DNA of 57,198 bases from an uncultured Christensenellaceae bacterium (GCA_944383895.1 CALWRH010000001.1:1-57198); one strand, 5' to 3'. Positions 8,659-18,906 are shown, numbered from the stretch's first letter. Translations and numbers: made by a program. The notes: generated by a model not told the origin, from the letters alone.

Positions 8659-10086
8659 ATGAGGGATCTCACCCTTCTCACCGATTTATATCAACTCACA
8701 ATGATGTATGGCTATTCCAAGAACAGCCAACTCAATAAAACAGCGGTTTTCGACGTGTTTTACCGCGGCATAGGCAATAATTACGCCGTTGCATGCGGAC
8801 TTGAACAAGTTATCGAATACATTGAAAATCTCAGATTCAGCAAAGAAGATCTCGATTATCTGCGCTCACTCAAACTGTTCGACGAAGACTTTATGAAATT
8901 GCTCGCCGATTTCAGATTCAGCGGCGATATTTACGCTGTACCCGAAGGAACGGTTATTTTTCCGCAGGAACCGATACTTACAGTCAAAGCAAGACTGTTT
9001 GAGGCTCAGCTTATCGAAACCGCGATACTCTGTATCCTCAACCATCAGACTCTTATCGCGACAAAAGCGGCAAAGATCGTCTATGCTGCAAAAGGCGGAG
9101 CCGTAGCTGAGTTCGGATTAAGACGCGCTCAAGGTCCCGATGCAGGTATTTACGGCGCGAGGGCGGCTATCATTGCAGGTTGTACGTCAACGTCCAACGT
9201 GCTTGCGGGCAAGTTGTTCGACGTACCCGTTTCGGGTACTCATGCTCACAGCTGGGTCATGAGTTTCGACAACGAGATAGACGCTTTCAGAGCTTACGCT
9301 AAGATGTATCCCGACAGCTGTCTGCTGCTTGTAGACACATACAACACGCTCAAGAGCGGCGTTCCCAATGCGATAACAGTATTCAATGAACTGCGTGCCG
9401 CAGGACACGAGCCGATAGGCATAAGACTCGATTCGGGCGACCTTGCATATCTGAGCAGAGAGGCTCGCAAAATGCTCGACGATGCAGGTTTCCCCAACGC
9501 TAAGATATTCGCAAGCGGCGATATAGACGAAAACGTCCTGATGTCGCTCGATTCTCAGAACGCTAAAATAGATTGCTGGGGCATAGGAACAAAGCTGATC
9601 ACGAGTCAGGACTGCCCGAGTTTAGGCGGAGTCTATAAACTTGCCGCGATTGAGAAGGACGGAGTTCTCGTACCTAAACTCAAAATGAGCGATACTCCCG
9701 CTAAGATAACCAATCCCGGACTTAAAAAGATCGTCAGGATATTCGACAAAAACACAGACAAGGCGATAGCGGATCTTATTGCGCTCAAAGACGAAAATTT
9801 CGAAGGGCTCGACAAGATAGAAATATTCCACCCCGATTTCACATGGAAGAGAAAGACAGTTACCAATTTTTACGTCAAGGATCTTCATGTAGATATAATC
9901 AGGGACGGCAAAGTCGTGTATAAACGTCCTACCGTAAAAGAGATCGCCGCTTATCATAAAGAAGGATACGCGCAGTTCTGGAACGAGTATAAACGTCTTC
10001 TCAATCCGCATATCTATAAAGTCGACTTGTCGGAAAAACTCTTTAATCTCAAGCAACAGCTTTTGAAAGAGCACTCTGACAAATAA
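8659..10086 (+). CDS. pncB: Nicotinate phosphoribosyltransferase
   Basis: Makes nicotinate mononucleotide from nicotinate and PRPP with ATP hydrolysis, the Preiss-Handler entry to NAD; 475 residues. Recognisable features are the N-terminus LLTDLYQLTMMYGY, EFGLRRAQG, the histidine segment GTHAHSWVMSF (the conserved phosphorylatable His lies here), LLVDTYNTLKSG and IRLDSGDLAYLS. GGAGG stands 6 bases before the ATG. The 168 bases upstream hold a GC-rich imperfect inverted repeat (around 8574-8597) but I could not match it to a known riboswitch or to an NiaR site. A strong terminator follows. Confidence 0.95.
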   Translation: MRDLTLLTDLYQLTMMYGYSKNSQLNKTAVFDVFYRGIGNNYAVACGLEQVIEYIENLRFSKEDLDYLRSLKLFDEDFMKLLADFRFSGDIYAVPEGTVIFPQEPILTVKARLFEAQLIETAILCILNHQTLIATKAAKIVYAAKGGAVAEFGLRRAQGPDAGIYGARAAIIAGCTSTSNVLAGKLFDVPVSGTHAHSWVMSFDNEIDAFRAYAKMYPDSCLLLVDTYNTLKSGVPNAITVFNELRAAGHEPIGIRLDSGDLAYLSREARKMLDDAGFPNAKIFASGDIDENVLMSLDSQNAKIDCWGIGTKLITSQDCPSLGGVYKLAAIEKDGVLVPKLKMSDTPAKITNPGLKKIVRIFDKNTDKAIADLIALKDENFEGLDKIEIFHPDFTWKRKTVTNFYVKDLHVDIIRDGKVVYKRPTVKEIAAYHKEGYAQFWNEYKRLLNPHIYKVDLSEKLFNLKQQLLKEHSDK

Positions 10087-10137
10087 TCATAAAAGCGTCA
10101 AAAAACGCGCAAAATTTCTTAAAAGAGTCAAAAACAA

Positions 10138-10172
10138 ACGTTCTGCCTACTAACAGTATGCAGGACGTTTTT
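10138..10172 (+). terminator. Intrinsic terminator of pncB
   Basis: Fourteen-position stem with one mismatch (ACGTTCTGC... / ...GCAGGACGT), loop AAC, followed by TTTTT. Confidence 0.88.
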
Positions 10173-10180
10173 GTTATAAT
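10172..10180 (+). promoter_or_regulatory. Possible extended -10 promoter for the DivIVA-like gene
   Basis: TGTTATAAT is an extended -10 element directly after the pncB terminator; no good -35 is seen. The predicted start site would fall at the ribosome binding site, so the call is weak. Confidence 0.3.
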
Positions 10181-10198
10181 TTGTTTCGGAGGTAAGAT

Positions 10199-10702
10199 AT
10201 GGATACTTTCAGAACAAAATTAAACGGTTACGACAAAAAACAGGTAGACGATTATATTTTGGGTTTGTCGTCCCAATTTGAAAAAAGCAACGCTCAGCTC
10301 AGAGAGAGGATAAAACTTCTCGAAAACGAAAATGACACGCTTTACAGAGATCTTTGCAATTACAGACGTAAAGAAGAGAGCATTTCGACTGCGCTCATGA
10401 ACGCTATCGACAAGGCAAAAGAGATAGATTACGCGTCCAAAGTCAGGTTTGCTTTGGAAGGGGAAAGACTAAAGGATTTTTCGCGTAAATGGACGTCTTA
10501 TTGCAGAAATCAGGTCAATAAAGTCGCGCCTAAACAAGCGGCTGCAACAAACGCTTTTCTCGGAGAAATGAAAAAGTCGTTAGAAGAAGTCATGGGACAA
10601 CAGCTTAACCTCGGCGCATACGTCAATGAGGCGACGATAGAACACGAAAACGAGAAAAACCGCTTAGAGGGTACTGATTCGGGATCGGTAAAAACCGCGT
10701 AA
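10199..10702 (+). CDS. Small DivIVA-like coiled-coil protein
   Basis: 167 residues. The N-terminus MDTFRTKLNGYDKKQVDDYI matches the start of the DivIVA/GpsB family, where the GYDxxxVDxY turn precedes a long coiled coil and, in DivIVA, a lipid-binding loop. Residues 26-60 have heptad character (FEKSNAQLRERIKLLENEN). The C-terminal half is charged and not recognised. GGAGG lies 6 bases before the ATG. Members scaffold cell poles or septa; whether this one is a true DivIVA, a GpsB analogue or another family member cannot be told from sequence. It stands alone between two terminators. Confidence 0.7.
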   Translation: MDTFRTKLNGYDKKQVDDYILGLSSQFEKSNAQLRERIKLLENENDTLYRDLCNYRRKEESISTALMNAIDKAKEIDYASKVRFALEGERLKDFSRKWTSYCRNQVNKVAPKQAAATNAFLGEMKKSLEEVMGQQLNLGAYVNEATIEHENEKNRLEGTDSGSVKTA

Positions 10703-10731
10703 TATATGATAAATATCTGACAATCACACTC

Positions 10732-10773
10732 AAGACCGCTTTTGCAGTGATCTGCATGACGGTCTTAATTTTT
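10732..10773 (+). terminator. Intrinsic terminator of the DivIVA-like gene
   Basis: AAGACCG / CGGTCTT arms enclose an inner TGCAG / CTGCA stem and are followed by AATTTTTG. Confidence 0.85.
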
Positions 10774-10860
10774 GTCGGATAAAATTACGAACCATCTGTA
10801 AAGCGCACTTTTTACGCTTTTTTCTAAACTTGCTTGAAAATACTTATATTTTATATTAAA

Positions 10861-10896
10861 GATCAAAAGAAGAGCCGCTCCCGAAACGGGAGCGGC
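10861..10896 (-). terminator. Intrinsic terminator of groESL
   Basis: Perfect 10-pair stem GCCGCTCCCG / CGGGAGCGGC with a 3-base loop; on the minus strand it is followed by a T-rich stretch. Confidence 0.85.
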
Positions 10897-10924
10897 GATT
10901 GTTTGATTTTGTTGTTCCGCGATA

Positions 10925-12559
<1,635 letters not shown>

Positions 12560-12566
12560 TTACTCC

Positions 12567-12854
12567 TTATTTTTCGATGATTGCAAGAACGTCGCTCTGT
12601 CTGAGGATGGTAACTTCCTCGCCGTCGAGCTTGAAATCGCTGCCGGAGTACTTGTTGAAAAGTACAACGTCGCCTACTTTGATCTGCATGGTAACTTCTT
12701 TTCCGTCAACCATGCCGCCGGGACCGACTGCGATTACCTGAGCCGATTGCGGTTTTTCTTTAGCGGAAGAAGGCAGGAAAAGACCGCTCTCGGTCTTGTC
12801 TGCGCATTCCACAGGTTTTACGACTATTCTGTCAAACAAAGGTTTAATATTCAT
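12567..12854 (-). CDS. groS: Co-chaperonin GroES (Cpn10)
   Basis: Lid of the GroEL cage, 95 residues, the normal length. Starts [16 protein letters not shown], with the mobile-loop region [18 protein letters not shown] and the C-terminal strand [16 protein letters not shown] strong GGAGG precedes the ATG. First gene of the operon, directly downstream of the CIRCE operator, therefore expected to be repressed by HrcA, which is not encoded in this window. Confidence 0.98.
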   Translation of the reverse strand: MNIKPLFDRIVVKPVECADKTESGLFLPSSAKEKPQSAQVIAVGPGGMVDGKEVTMQIKVGDVVLFNKYSGSDFKLDGEEVTILRQSDVLAIIEK

Positions 12855-12878
12855 TGTTGATTACCTCCTGATTAAGAG

Positions 12879-12905
12879 TTAGCAGTCAAGCCTCTCGATT
12901 GCTAA
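12879..12905 (-). promoter_or_regulatory. CIRCE operator (HrcA site) of groESL
   Basis: On the minus strand TTAGCAATC - 9 bases - GACTGCTAA, against the consensus TTAGCACTC-N9-GAGTGCTAA. Each 9-base arm has one departure, leaving 16 of 18 positions conserved; the spacer is exactly 9. It lies between the promoter and groES, its usual place. Confidence 0.92.
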
Positions 12906-12913
12906 CATTGATT

Positions 12914-12942
12914 ATTATAGCACGCACTTTTGTGTATGTAAA
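12914..12942 (-). promoter_or_regulatory. Sigma-A promoter of groESL
   Basis: Minus strand TTTACA (12937-12942), 17-base spacer, perfect TATAAT (12914-12919); start site predicted just before CIRCE. Confidence 0.88.
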
Positions 12943-13187
12943 GACTTATTGTCAAAAAATAATGTATATTTTTCGTTAAATTTTTATGCGTATTTTTAAT
13001 AGCGGTTTTCACCTGTAAAACGGTAAAAATACGCTGTTTTTGTCGTTATTTCATAAAATTCTATAAGTGTATCGTGTATCAACATTACAAGTCAGTTGTT
13101 TTTCGCGTAAAAGTGGAACTCTTATGATTTTTCTGTTATACTTATAATATCTGATAAGTCAGAATATTTGTTTCAGGGGGATAAAAT

Positions 13188-13628
13188 ATGTTTTTCGATA
13201 CGTCGTTCTTAAAAAGCGAAGAGATACGTCTTGTTCTTGAAAGAACTGCCGCAGCCAATCCGGAAAGAGGCTGGGTGCCTGCGTATTATTTTGCAATATG
13301 CAATAAAGACGGTGTGAAGATCGGAGAGTGCGATCTGCGTGTGGGACACAATGAGAATACATATTACGGCGGCAATATCGGGTACAGCATAAACGAAGAA
13401 TACAGAGGTCATCATTATGCGGGAAAAGCGTGTCTGCTGTTGTTTGAATTGGCAAAGCGTCATAATATGGATTACCTTATAATAAGTTGCGATCCTGACA
13501 ACTTTGCGTCGAGAAAGACTTGCGAATATGCAGGCGGCAAGCTTTCAGAGATAGCAGAGTTGCCCGAAGGCAACGATATGAGATCAAACGGCGAAACCGA
13601 AAAATGTATTTATAAGTTCATGCTGTAA
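13188..13628 (+). CDS. GNAT-family N-acetyltransferase
   Basis: 146 residues with a Gcn5-type acetyltransferase fold: strands IGECDLRVGHNEN and GNIGYSINEEYRGHHYAGKA, where RGHHYAGKA is the acetyl-CoA pyrophosphate loop (R/QxxGxG/A form, near residue 72), followed by CDPDNFASRKTCEYAG, the usual motif B region. GGGGG stands 7 bases before the ATG and a TATAAT lies at 13143-13148 with a poor -35. The substrate cannot be predicted; ribosomal-protein-like or small-molecule acetylation are both possible. Confidence 0.8.
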   Translation: MFFDTSFLKSEEIRLVLERTAAANPERGWVPAYYFAICNKDGVKIGECDLRVGHNENTYYGGNIGYSINEEYRGHHYAGKACLLLFELAKRHNMDYLIISCDPDNFASRKTCEYAGGKLSEIAELPEGNDMRSNGETEKCIYKFML

Positions 13629-13730
13629 ATATTTTTAACGTCGGCTTGATCATGCGCTGATTCGGAGAAGAAAAAGCTTGATGATATATGACAATATATA
13701 ATGATATCTATATTAATAAATAAAAATAGA

Positions 13731-13759
13731 TTGAGAAAGAGTCGTTATTGTGTTATATT
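13731..13759 (+). promoter_or_regulatory. Sigma-A promoter of the dCMP deaminase gene
   Basis: TTGAGA, 17-base spacer, TATATT; the leader would be about 24 bases and contains GGAG. Confidence 0.65.
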
Positions 13760-13789
13760 AATAATATTGAAAATTACGGAGAAATCACT

Positions 13790-14242
13790 ATGGATAAATG
13801 GGACAAAAGGTTTATGGAAATGGCCGAATTCGTCGCAACGTGGTCGAGCTGTTATAAGGTTGACAGACACGTCGGCGCGGTCATAGTAAAGGACAAGCGC
13901 ATTTTGACAACAGGGTACAACGGTGCGAGCAGCGGAATAAAGAGCTGCAACGAAAAAGGAGAGTGTATACGCATCAAGCTCGGCATACCTTCGGGCACCA
14001 GACACGAGATATGTTATGCTGTGCATGCTGAACAGAACGCGATCGTTCAGGCGGCTAAACTCGGAGTCAGCGTTGACGGCGCAACGCTTTATTGCACGCA
14101 CCAGCCTTGCGTGATATGTGCTAAGATGATAATAAATTCAGGCATAAAAAGAGTAGTGTTCAAGCACGGATATCCTGATGAGTTCAGCATGGAATTGTTC
14201 AAGGAGGCAGGCGTTCTTGTTGAAGAATACGACAAGCTGTAA
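13790..14242 (+). CDS. Deoxycytidylate (dCMP) deaminase, ComEB type
   Basis: Zinc enzyme that deaminates dCMP to dUMP for thymidylate synthesis, 150 residues. The zinc and catalytic motif HAEQNAI (His79, Glu81) and the PCVICAK Cys pair near residue 106 are both present, with an extra insert ([10 protein letters not shown]) typical of this family, which can bind a further metal. The start [12 protein letters not shown] is chosen because GGAG lies 8 bases before it; an upstream in-frame Met at 13748 has no such signal. A terminator is found 115 bases after the stop. Confidence 0.9.
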   Translation: MDKWDKRFMEMAEFVATWSSCYKVDRHVGAVIVKDKRILTTGYNGASSGIKSCNEKGECIRIKLGIPSGTRHEICYAVHAEQNAIVQAAKLGVSVDGATLYCTHQPCVICAKMIINSGIKRVVFKHGYPDEFSMELFKEAGVLVEEYDKL

Positions 14243-15182
14243 CGGCCAGACTGATAAGTAATAACGCAATCATATATTACAAAAAAATTATAAATCTGTA
14301 GATATATTTAATAAGTATATAAATATCATTTTTGCATTTGTATTGGAATTTATATTAAAATTGCCGCATTAAAAGCGGCAATTTTTTTATTAATATCCTG
14401 TTGTTAAATAATCGTATAAAATTTAATACTGAAGTAAAAGAGTGCAGGTTGTATATTATCGGCTCTAAAGGCGCAGACGCACATAGTATATTGTGTTGCA
14501 TTGTAAATTATATGGCATCGGCAGGAAGAGTTACAGATTGAAAATACAGGCTGTAAGTAATCGTATCGATGTGTATAAAATTGTTTTGAAACTTCGCAGG
14601 GGAGATCAGCTTAATATGATTTTGCAGATATTGTTAAATGCAGCCATGTGCAGGTTAATTTAGGGGTTTCATTGTTTTGATCATGATTTTTAAGTCGGAC
14701 TAAGTTTGATAACTTATTTTCGCGAGTACTTATGAAATATCTGAAAAAATTGCAGCATATATTACCATATTTACTAATATTAAAAATTATTATTAAGTAA
14801 TATCAATTATAATTGATTAAAAAATTAAAATTACTTTACGTTTGCCGAAGATATAGGATCTTAACGTCAGGCAGTTAGTATATATTTTTCAATATAAATT
14901 GACCACTGCATGATCTTTATGTATACAAATAAAATGTATATTTTCGGATGTTTCTGAAGTATCGGTTCTATAAAGTGCATCCGATAATTATTGGTCTTTT
15001 ACCATGTTTTTCGCCTCTATTCTTCTTCGGACAGAGTAGGTGAATTTGTGTTTTTCTTTAGGTTCTTTTGTAAAAAAAAATCTATGACATTAATAATTAT
15101 AATCAATTAATAATATGTAATATCAATTATATTATAATAAATTTCATATAATAGTGCGATTAAATCGAAAGACTCTACATGT
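14243..15182. other. Gene-free AT-rich region (about 940 bases)
   Basis: Apart from the terminator at 14358 I see no gene, RNA or repeat array. The tract is very AT-rich and carries short, loosely repeated pieces such as TAATATCAATTAT near 14799 and again near 15118. It may be decayed sequence or an unrecognised RNA locus; nothing supports a specific call. Confidence 0.5.
14358..14388 (+). terminator. Intrinsic terminator downstream of dCMP deaminase
   Basis: Ten-pair stem AAATTGCCGC / GCGGCAATTT, 7-base loop, then a run of T. Confidence 0.9.
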
Positions 15183-16214
15183 TTAAGACGAGTAATAATA
15201 TGTAAACAGTATCTGACAGACGGTGTATCTTATATCGCATGCGAGATTTGGTCTCGAAACCGTTGTGTCGCAAAGTCTTTCAAGTGCGGCAACGGCGACT
15301 GACGCGTTGGCGATGAGAATTACTCCGTCTGACTCTTCGTCGCTTTTGGCAACATTGGACATATTGTCGTAAGTAACGTCAAAGTCGTTTTTTATGTCAT
15401 TTAATTTTTCTAAAGCTTCTGACGATGTTATCTTTTTGTCTGTCAGATCTTTGAGTGTTGCATTTAGATCTTCGCAAAGTTTTATCGGGTAGTCGGTATA
15501 ATTTTTCAACTCGCCTTTTATTGCGTCGTAATTTTCTGTGGTGAGCTTTACTATTTCTCCGCCGTTTGACTTTATGTAGTCGTTGGCGTCTTCCTCATTG
15601 TCATACACTGCGTAGACGTTATAAAATTTACCTTGATTTTTTACGATATATCCTGCGCCGCCTTTCAGCCGCATCGCGTATGAATCGACCTGACTTGTTT
15701 CCATGTCGTCTTTCGGGTTGGTCAGTACGGCGTAATGCACGGGTGTGCTGTCGGATAGTAAGCTCGTAATTGCACTGATTGCTTTGCCGTTGCTGACAAA
15801 GTCGGCGCTCACTATGATCGACATTACTACTATGGCAAATATCAATATGGCTTGACAAATTCTGTTGAGAGTCGATTGCTTTTTATCATTAGGTTTTTTG
15901 AAGGATGTGGGAACTGTATGATTTTCCCGATTGTCTGTGTCTTCTTGACTTAATAAGAGATTGCTACGGTTTTCTTCGTATAAATTATTTCTGCGATCGG
16001 TAAAATCCGGTTCGAATTCTTCTCCGTCGGGATTTATATAAATTATTTCCGGTTGATTACGCAGTTCGATTTTAGGGAATACGATTTTGTCATCGTCTTC
16101 CTTATCGTCCGTTTTTTCGGGGACATAGTTTTTAAGATAAAATCTTGAATAATCCATACAATAAGATACCGATTGTGCATGCAATTTATGACGAATATTG
16201 TGATATATTGTCAT
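15183..16214 (-). CDS. Single-pass membrane protein with SPOR-like region, function unknown
   Basis: 343 residues; a second possible start is the Met at residue 20 (MDYSRFYLKNY). Neither start has a clear ribosome binding site. Residues 1-115 are hydrophilic and acidic, one transmembrane helix spans about 118-141 (AILIFAIVVMSIIVSADF), and the exterior part begins with a segment resembling a SPOR peptidoglycan-binding domain: YAVLTNPKDDMETSQVDSYA, then GGAGYIV, GKFYNVYAVYDNEEDANDY. The remaining 120 residues look helical. SPOR proteins often act at the septum or in sporulation. It is the only gene in a 3-kb AT-rich stretch. The SPOR call is by eye and uncertain. Confidence 0.6.
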   Translation of the reverse strand: MTIYHNIRHKLHAQSVSYCMDYSRFYLKNYVPEKTDDKEDDDKIVFPKIELRNQPEIIYINPDGEEFEPDFTDRRNNLYEENRSNLLLSQEDTDNRENHTVPTSFKKPNDKKQSTLNRICQAILIFAIVVMSIIVSADFVSNGKAISAITSLLSDSTPVHYAVLTNPKDDMETSQVDSYAMRLKGGAGYIVKNQGKFYNVYAVYDNEEDANDYIKSNGGEIVKLTTENYDAIKGELKNYTDYPIKLCEDLNATLKDLTDKKITSSEALEKLNDIKNDFDVTYDNMSNVAKSDEESDGVILIANASVAVAALERLCDTTVSRPNLACDIRYTVCQILFTYYYSS

Positions 16215-16754
16215 AATCAGATAGTTTTGCTACGTTTGTTATGTTTTTTAATATTATGAAAGCAATAAAATTTTGATTAAATGTTTAGAGGTGTTTATCC
16301 GCTTGAAAATTATATTAAAATTTCTTGATTTAGTCCGCTTATTTTAGTCGACTAATATTTACAATGGTCGACTGCTTTTGTTTATACGGTGTATGGCTTG
16401 CGGTGTATTTCAAAATGATCGATAAATATATTGCTGTGACCGTGTCTTAGCGTTTGGTTGTATGGATGATTAATAATTTGCTCGGCATAAATGCGCATTT
16501 TTATCGGCTTTGATTAAAATTATTATAATATTTGCGCACGATTTGCTAAACAATTACTAAGGAACGATGCCTGGGATAGCTTATTTTCAAACAGATAAAA
16601 TAAGTTGTTAAAAGACAAGTGACAAGAGCAATATCTGACGTGCGGTCAACGGGATAACGCTACTTTTTATAAATTTATGACTTGAAACCTGGTTTTAATT
16701 TTTTGTCGGAGTAATGTAGCTTAGATATTGTTAAAATATAATGACAATCGGCAA
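16215..16754. other. Gene-free AT-rich region
   Basis: About 540 bases between the SPOR-like gene and the SRP RNA terminator. It contains a perfect 12-bp palindrome TTAGTCGACTAA near 16347 and a second GTCGAC 27 bases on; no gene or known site is recognised. Confidence 0.5.
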
Positions 16755-16781
16755 TAAAAAACTCTCCGATTTTCGGAGAGT
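16755..16781 (-). terminator. Intrinsic terminator of the SRP RNA gene
   Basis: Eight-pair stem ACTCTCCG / CGGAGAGT with a 5-base loop; T-run on the minus strand. Confidence 0.92.
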
Positions 16782-16789
16782 GGATTGTC

Positions 16790-17060
16790 AAGGCTGTGCA
16801 TCTAATCTCGACAGTGCGCATCGAGGCGGTACAAGGATAGTTATCTCCTTCAAAGCTACCTCGTGGCACAACATACGATCTGCTTAATGCTGCTGCGGTC
16901 AAGCCCTGACATGGTTCACAGTGCACGCTTGCACAAGACCTTGATATCATCAACACTTGTCCTCGGCGGCCCTCAATACGAAAAGCCTCAATTAGCATTC
17001 AGCTCCGCTGTAGCGGATTGCGGATAACAGGGCACCGCTAGCTCCCCGCCTAGCACAGCG
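16790..17060 (-). ncRNA. ffs: Signal recognition particle RNA, large bacterial type with Alu domain
   Basis: About 270 bases on the minus strand. The 5' end GCTGTGCTAGGCGGGGAG, followed by AGCGGTGCCCTGTTA and CCGCAATCCGCT, is the characteristic Firmicutes Alu domain. Further on, GAACCATGTCAGGGC and GCAGCAGCATTAAG flank domain IV, the Ffh-binding part. The two ends pair (GCTGTGC with GCACAGC). A strong promoter and an intrinsic terminator bracket it. Oddly, the domain IV apical loop reads TTGACC where CGGAAG (closing pair plus GGAA tetraloop) is expected. It is not next to dnaX, where the gene is often found. End positions are estimates within a few bases. Confidence 0.95.
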
Positions 17061-17065
17061 ATATT

Positions 17066-17094
17066 AGTATATTGTATTTTTTTGAAAAAGTCAA
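17066..17094 (-). promoter_or_regulatory. Sigma-A promoter of the SRP RNA gene
   Basis: Minus strand TTGACT (17089-17094), 17-base spacer, TATACT (17066-17071), 6 bases before the RNA 5' end. Confidence 0.9.
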
Positions 17095-17264
17095 GATTAA
17101 AAAGCAATTATGGGCAAAACGGCGCGCGCATATTGTCTTATTTTGAGGTAAAAATCGATATTTTGAAAAGAATAAGCAATTTTCGGACAACTTTTATTTT
17201 TTACTGCGAGTGTAATGTCGTGAATTTTGCGGTGTATATAAAAATCATGTAGCGGATCTTAAGA

Positions 17265-17293
17265 GAATATTTTTGCTTTAAGTTGCATAACGA
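17265..17293 (+). promoter_or_regulatory. Sigma-E-type promoter upstream of the PdaB-like gene
   Basis: GAATATT matches the sigma-E -35 consensus (KMATATT) fully; after exactly 14 bases comes CATA, the core of the sigma-E -10 (CATACANT), although the following bases do not match. The gene starts 100 bases further on. In B. subtilis pdaB is sigma-E dependent, which fits. Confidence 0.55.
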
Positions 17294-17392
17294 TTATTGA
17301 AAGCGGAGGTATTGTCAAAATAAAACTTTTATCGACAAAGTCTTACAAATTTCAACAAAACCGCCGTGATATATTATTTAGGAGCTGAAAGC

Positions 17393-18160
17393 ATGGTTTT
17401 TACGGTGAAAAAATCCACTCTTATATGGGTTGCGATAATCCTTATTGCGTGTGTGTTGTGCGGGATTGTTGTCAATACCGAAACGTTTGCGACGGTATTT
17501 TCGAACAATTCTTCAAGAAAAATACCCGTCTACGGCGTCGATTGCGGAGAAGAAAAGCTTGTTGCGCTTACCTTCGATGCTGCGTGGGGTGCGGATAAGA
17601 CCTTGAAAATTCTCGAAATACTCGATGAGTACAATGTAAAAGCCACGTTTTTTCTTGTTGGTTTCTGGCTGGATAAATATCCCGATGAAACAAAGGCGAT
17701 CGCGGATAGCGGGTGTGAGATAGGCAATCACAGCAACAATCATCTGCAGATGTCCAAGATCGATAAAGATAAGATAGTAAGCGAACTGACGTATGTGAAC
17801 GATAAGGTCGAAGAGCTGACGGGTAAAAAGCCTGCTTATTTCAGACCTCCTTTCGGAGATTACGACAATGAGCTGATAGAAACTGCTGAAGAACTCGGCT
17901 TGCAGACGATACAGTGGAGCGTGGATTCCTTGGATTGGAAGGGGCTTTCGGCAACTGAAATAACATCGAGAGTGACGAAAAACGTAAAAAACGGTTCTAT
18001 CGTTCTGTTTCATAACAACAGCGATAATATTCTCGAGGCGTTGCCGATAGTGCTGGCGAATCTGATAAATCAAGGATATAAGCCTGTGACAATGTCGGAG
18101 CTTGTATACAAGGACGGGTATTATATAGACAACAACGGCATCCAGCATAAAAACGCTTAA
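17393..18160 (+). CDS. Polysaccharide deacetylase, PdaB-like (sporulation type)
   Basis: Membrane-anchored NodB-domain deacetylase (carbohydrate esterase 4), 255 residues. A signal-anchor helix (about residues 8-30, LIWVAIILIACVLCGIVV) precedes the catalytic domain. Motifs seen: LTFDAAWG near residue 59 (PdaB-type variant of TFDDG, with the metal/catalytic Asp), GNHSNNH near 112 (metal His pair), RPPFGDYD near 155, and VLFHNN near the end. The ATG at 17393 is chosen because GGAG lies 8 bases before it. PdaB proteins act on spore cortex peptidoglycan; a sigma-E-like promoter lies upstream. A vegetative cell-wall deacetylase is the alternative. Confidence 0.85.
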   Translation: MVFTVKKSTLIWVAIILIACVLCGIVVNTETFATVFSNNSSRKIPVYGVDCGEEKLVALTFDAAWGADKTLKILEILDEYNVKATFFLVGFWLDKYPDETKAIADSGCEIGNHSNNHLQMSKIDKDKIVSELTYVNDKVEELTGKKPAYFRPPFGDYDNELIETAEELGLQTIQWSVDSLDWKGLSATEITSRVTKNVKNGSIVLFHNNSDNILEALPIVLANLINQGYKPVTMSELVYKDGYYIDNNGIQHKNA

Positions 18161-18258
18161 CGTTTGAAATTTACGCCTTAGGGAAAAATTAATCGTAAGA
18201 GCAACTGTAAAATCTTTGTTGCGTATGGATAAATTAAAAATATATTTAGGAGGGTCGT

Positions 18259-18906
18259 ATGAATTACGAGCAGATGAACAACAATAAATTGCAATTGACG
18301 GGCACGATAACTCAAGAACCTGTCTACAGTCACGAAGTTTTCGGTGAGGGGTTTTATGAAACAATGATCACGGTGCCGAGACTGTCTGATCAGACGGATA
18401 CTATTCCGCTTACGATATCGGACAGATTGATTTCTCAGAACGGGATCGAGGTCGGAGATAAAGTAAGCATAGTAGGACAGTTCAGAAGTTACAATAAATT
18501 GGATGGCGAAAAATCAAGACTTCTGCTTACGGCTTTTGTCAGAGACGTCGTTGACGAGAGTGAAATAGAAAACCCGAATCAGATAGATATTTGCGGGTAT
18601 ATATGCAAGCAGCCCGTGTACAGGACGACGCCGTTCAAAAGAGAGATATGCGACGTGCTCCTTGCGGTAAACAGGGCGTATAATAAGTCAGATTATATTC
18701 CATGTATTTTATGGGGAAGAAATGCAAGATTTGTTCAGACTCTGCCAATAGGTAGCAAGATAAGCGTGAGTGGCAGGATACAGAGTCGAAAGTATGTCAA
18801 GAATCTTGGCGACGACAAGGTCGAGGAAAGAGTAGCTTATGAGGTTTCTGTCAGTAAAGTTACGCTTGAAAGAGATGAGCATAGCAGTAAAACGGCTTTG
18901 AATTGA
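18259..18906 (+). CDS. Protein with two tandem OB-fold (SSB-like) domains
   Basis: 215 residues with two repeats that each look like a single-stranded-DNA-binding OB fold: residues 12-90 (LQLTGTITQEPVYSHE ... KVSIVGQFRSYNK) and 113-205 (IDICGYICKQPVYRTT ... KISVSGRIQSRKY). The second copy, with DVLLAVNRAYNKSDYIPCI and LWGRNA, is closest to bacterial SSB/PriB strands; the first is more diverged. No acidic SSB C-terminal tail is present. AGGAGGG precedes the ATG. Clostridial relatives are commonly annotated as single-stranded DNA-binding proteins but the role is not known. A terminator follows. Confidence 0.7.
   Translation: MNYEQMNNNKLQLTGTITQEPVYSHEVFGEGFYETMITVPRLSDQTDTIPLTISDRLISQNGIEVGDKVSIVGQFRSYNKLDGEKSRLLLTAFVRDVVDESEIENPNQIDICGYICKQPVYRTTPFKREICDVLLAVNRAYNKSDYIPCILWGRNARFVQTLPIGSKISVSGRIQSRKYVKNLGDDKVEERVAYEVSVSKVTLERDEHSSKTALN

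Noticed and set aside
16675..16998. Possible small protein inside the SRP RNA gene
   Set aside because: The segment is the SRP RNA with promoter and terminator; the frame has no start signal.
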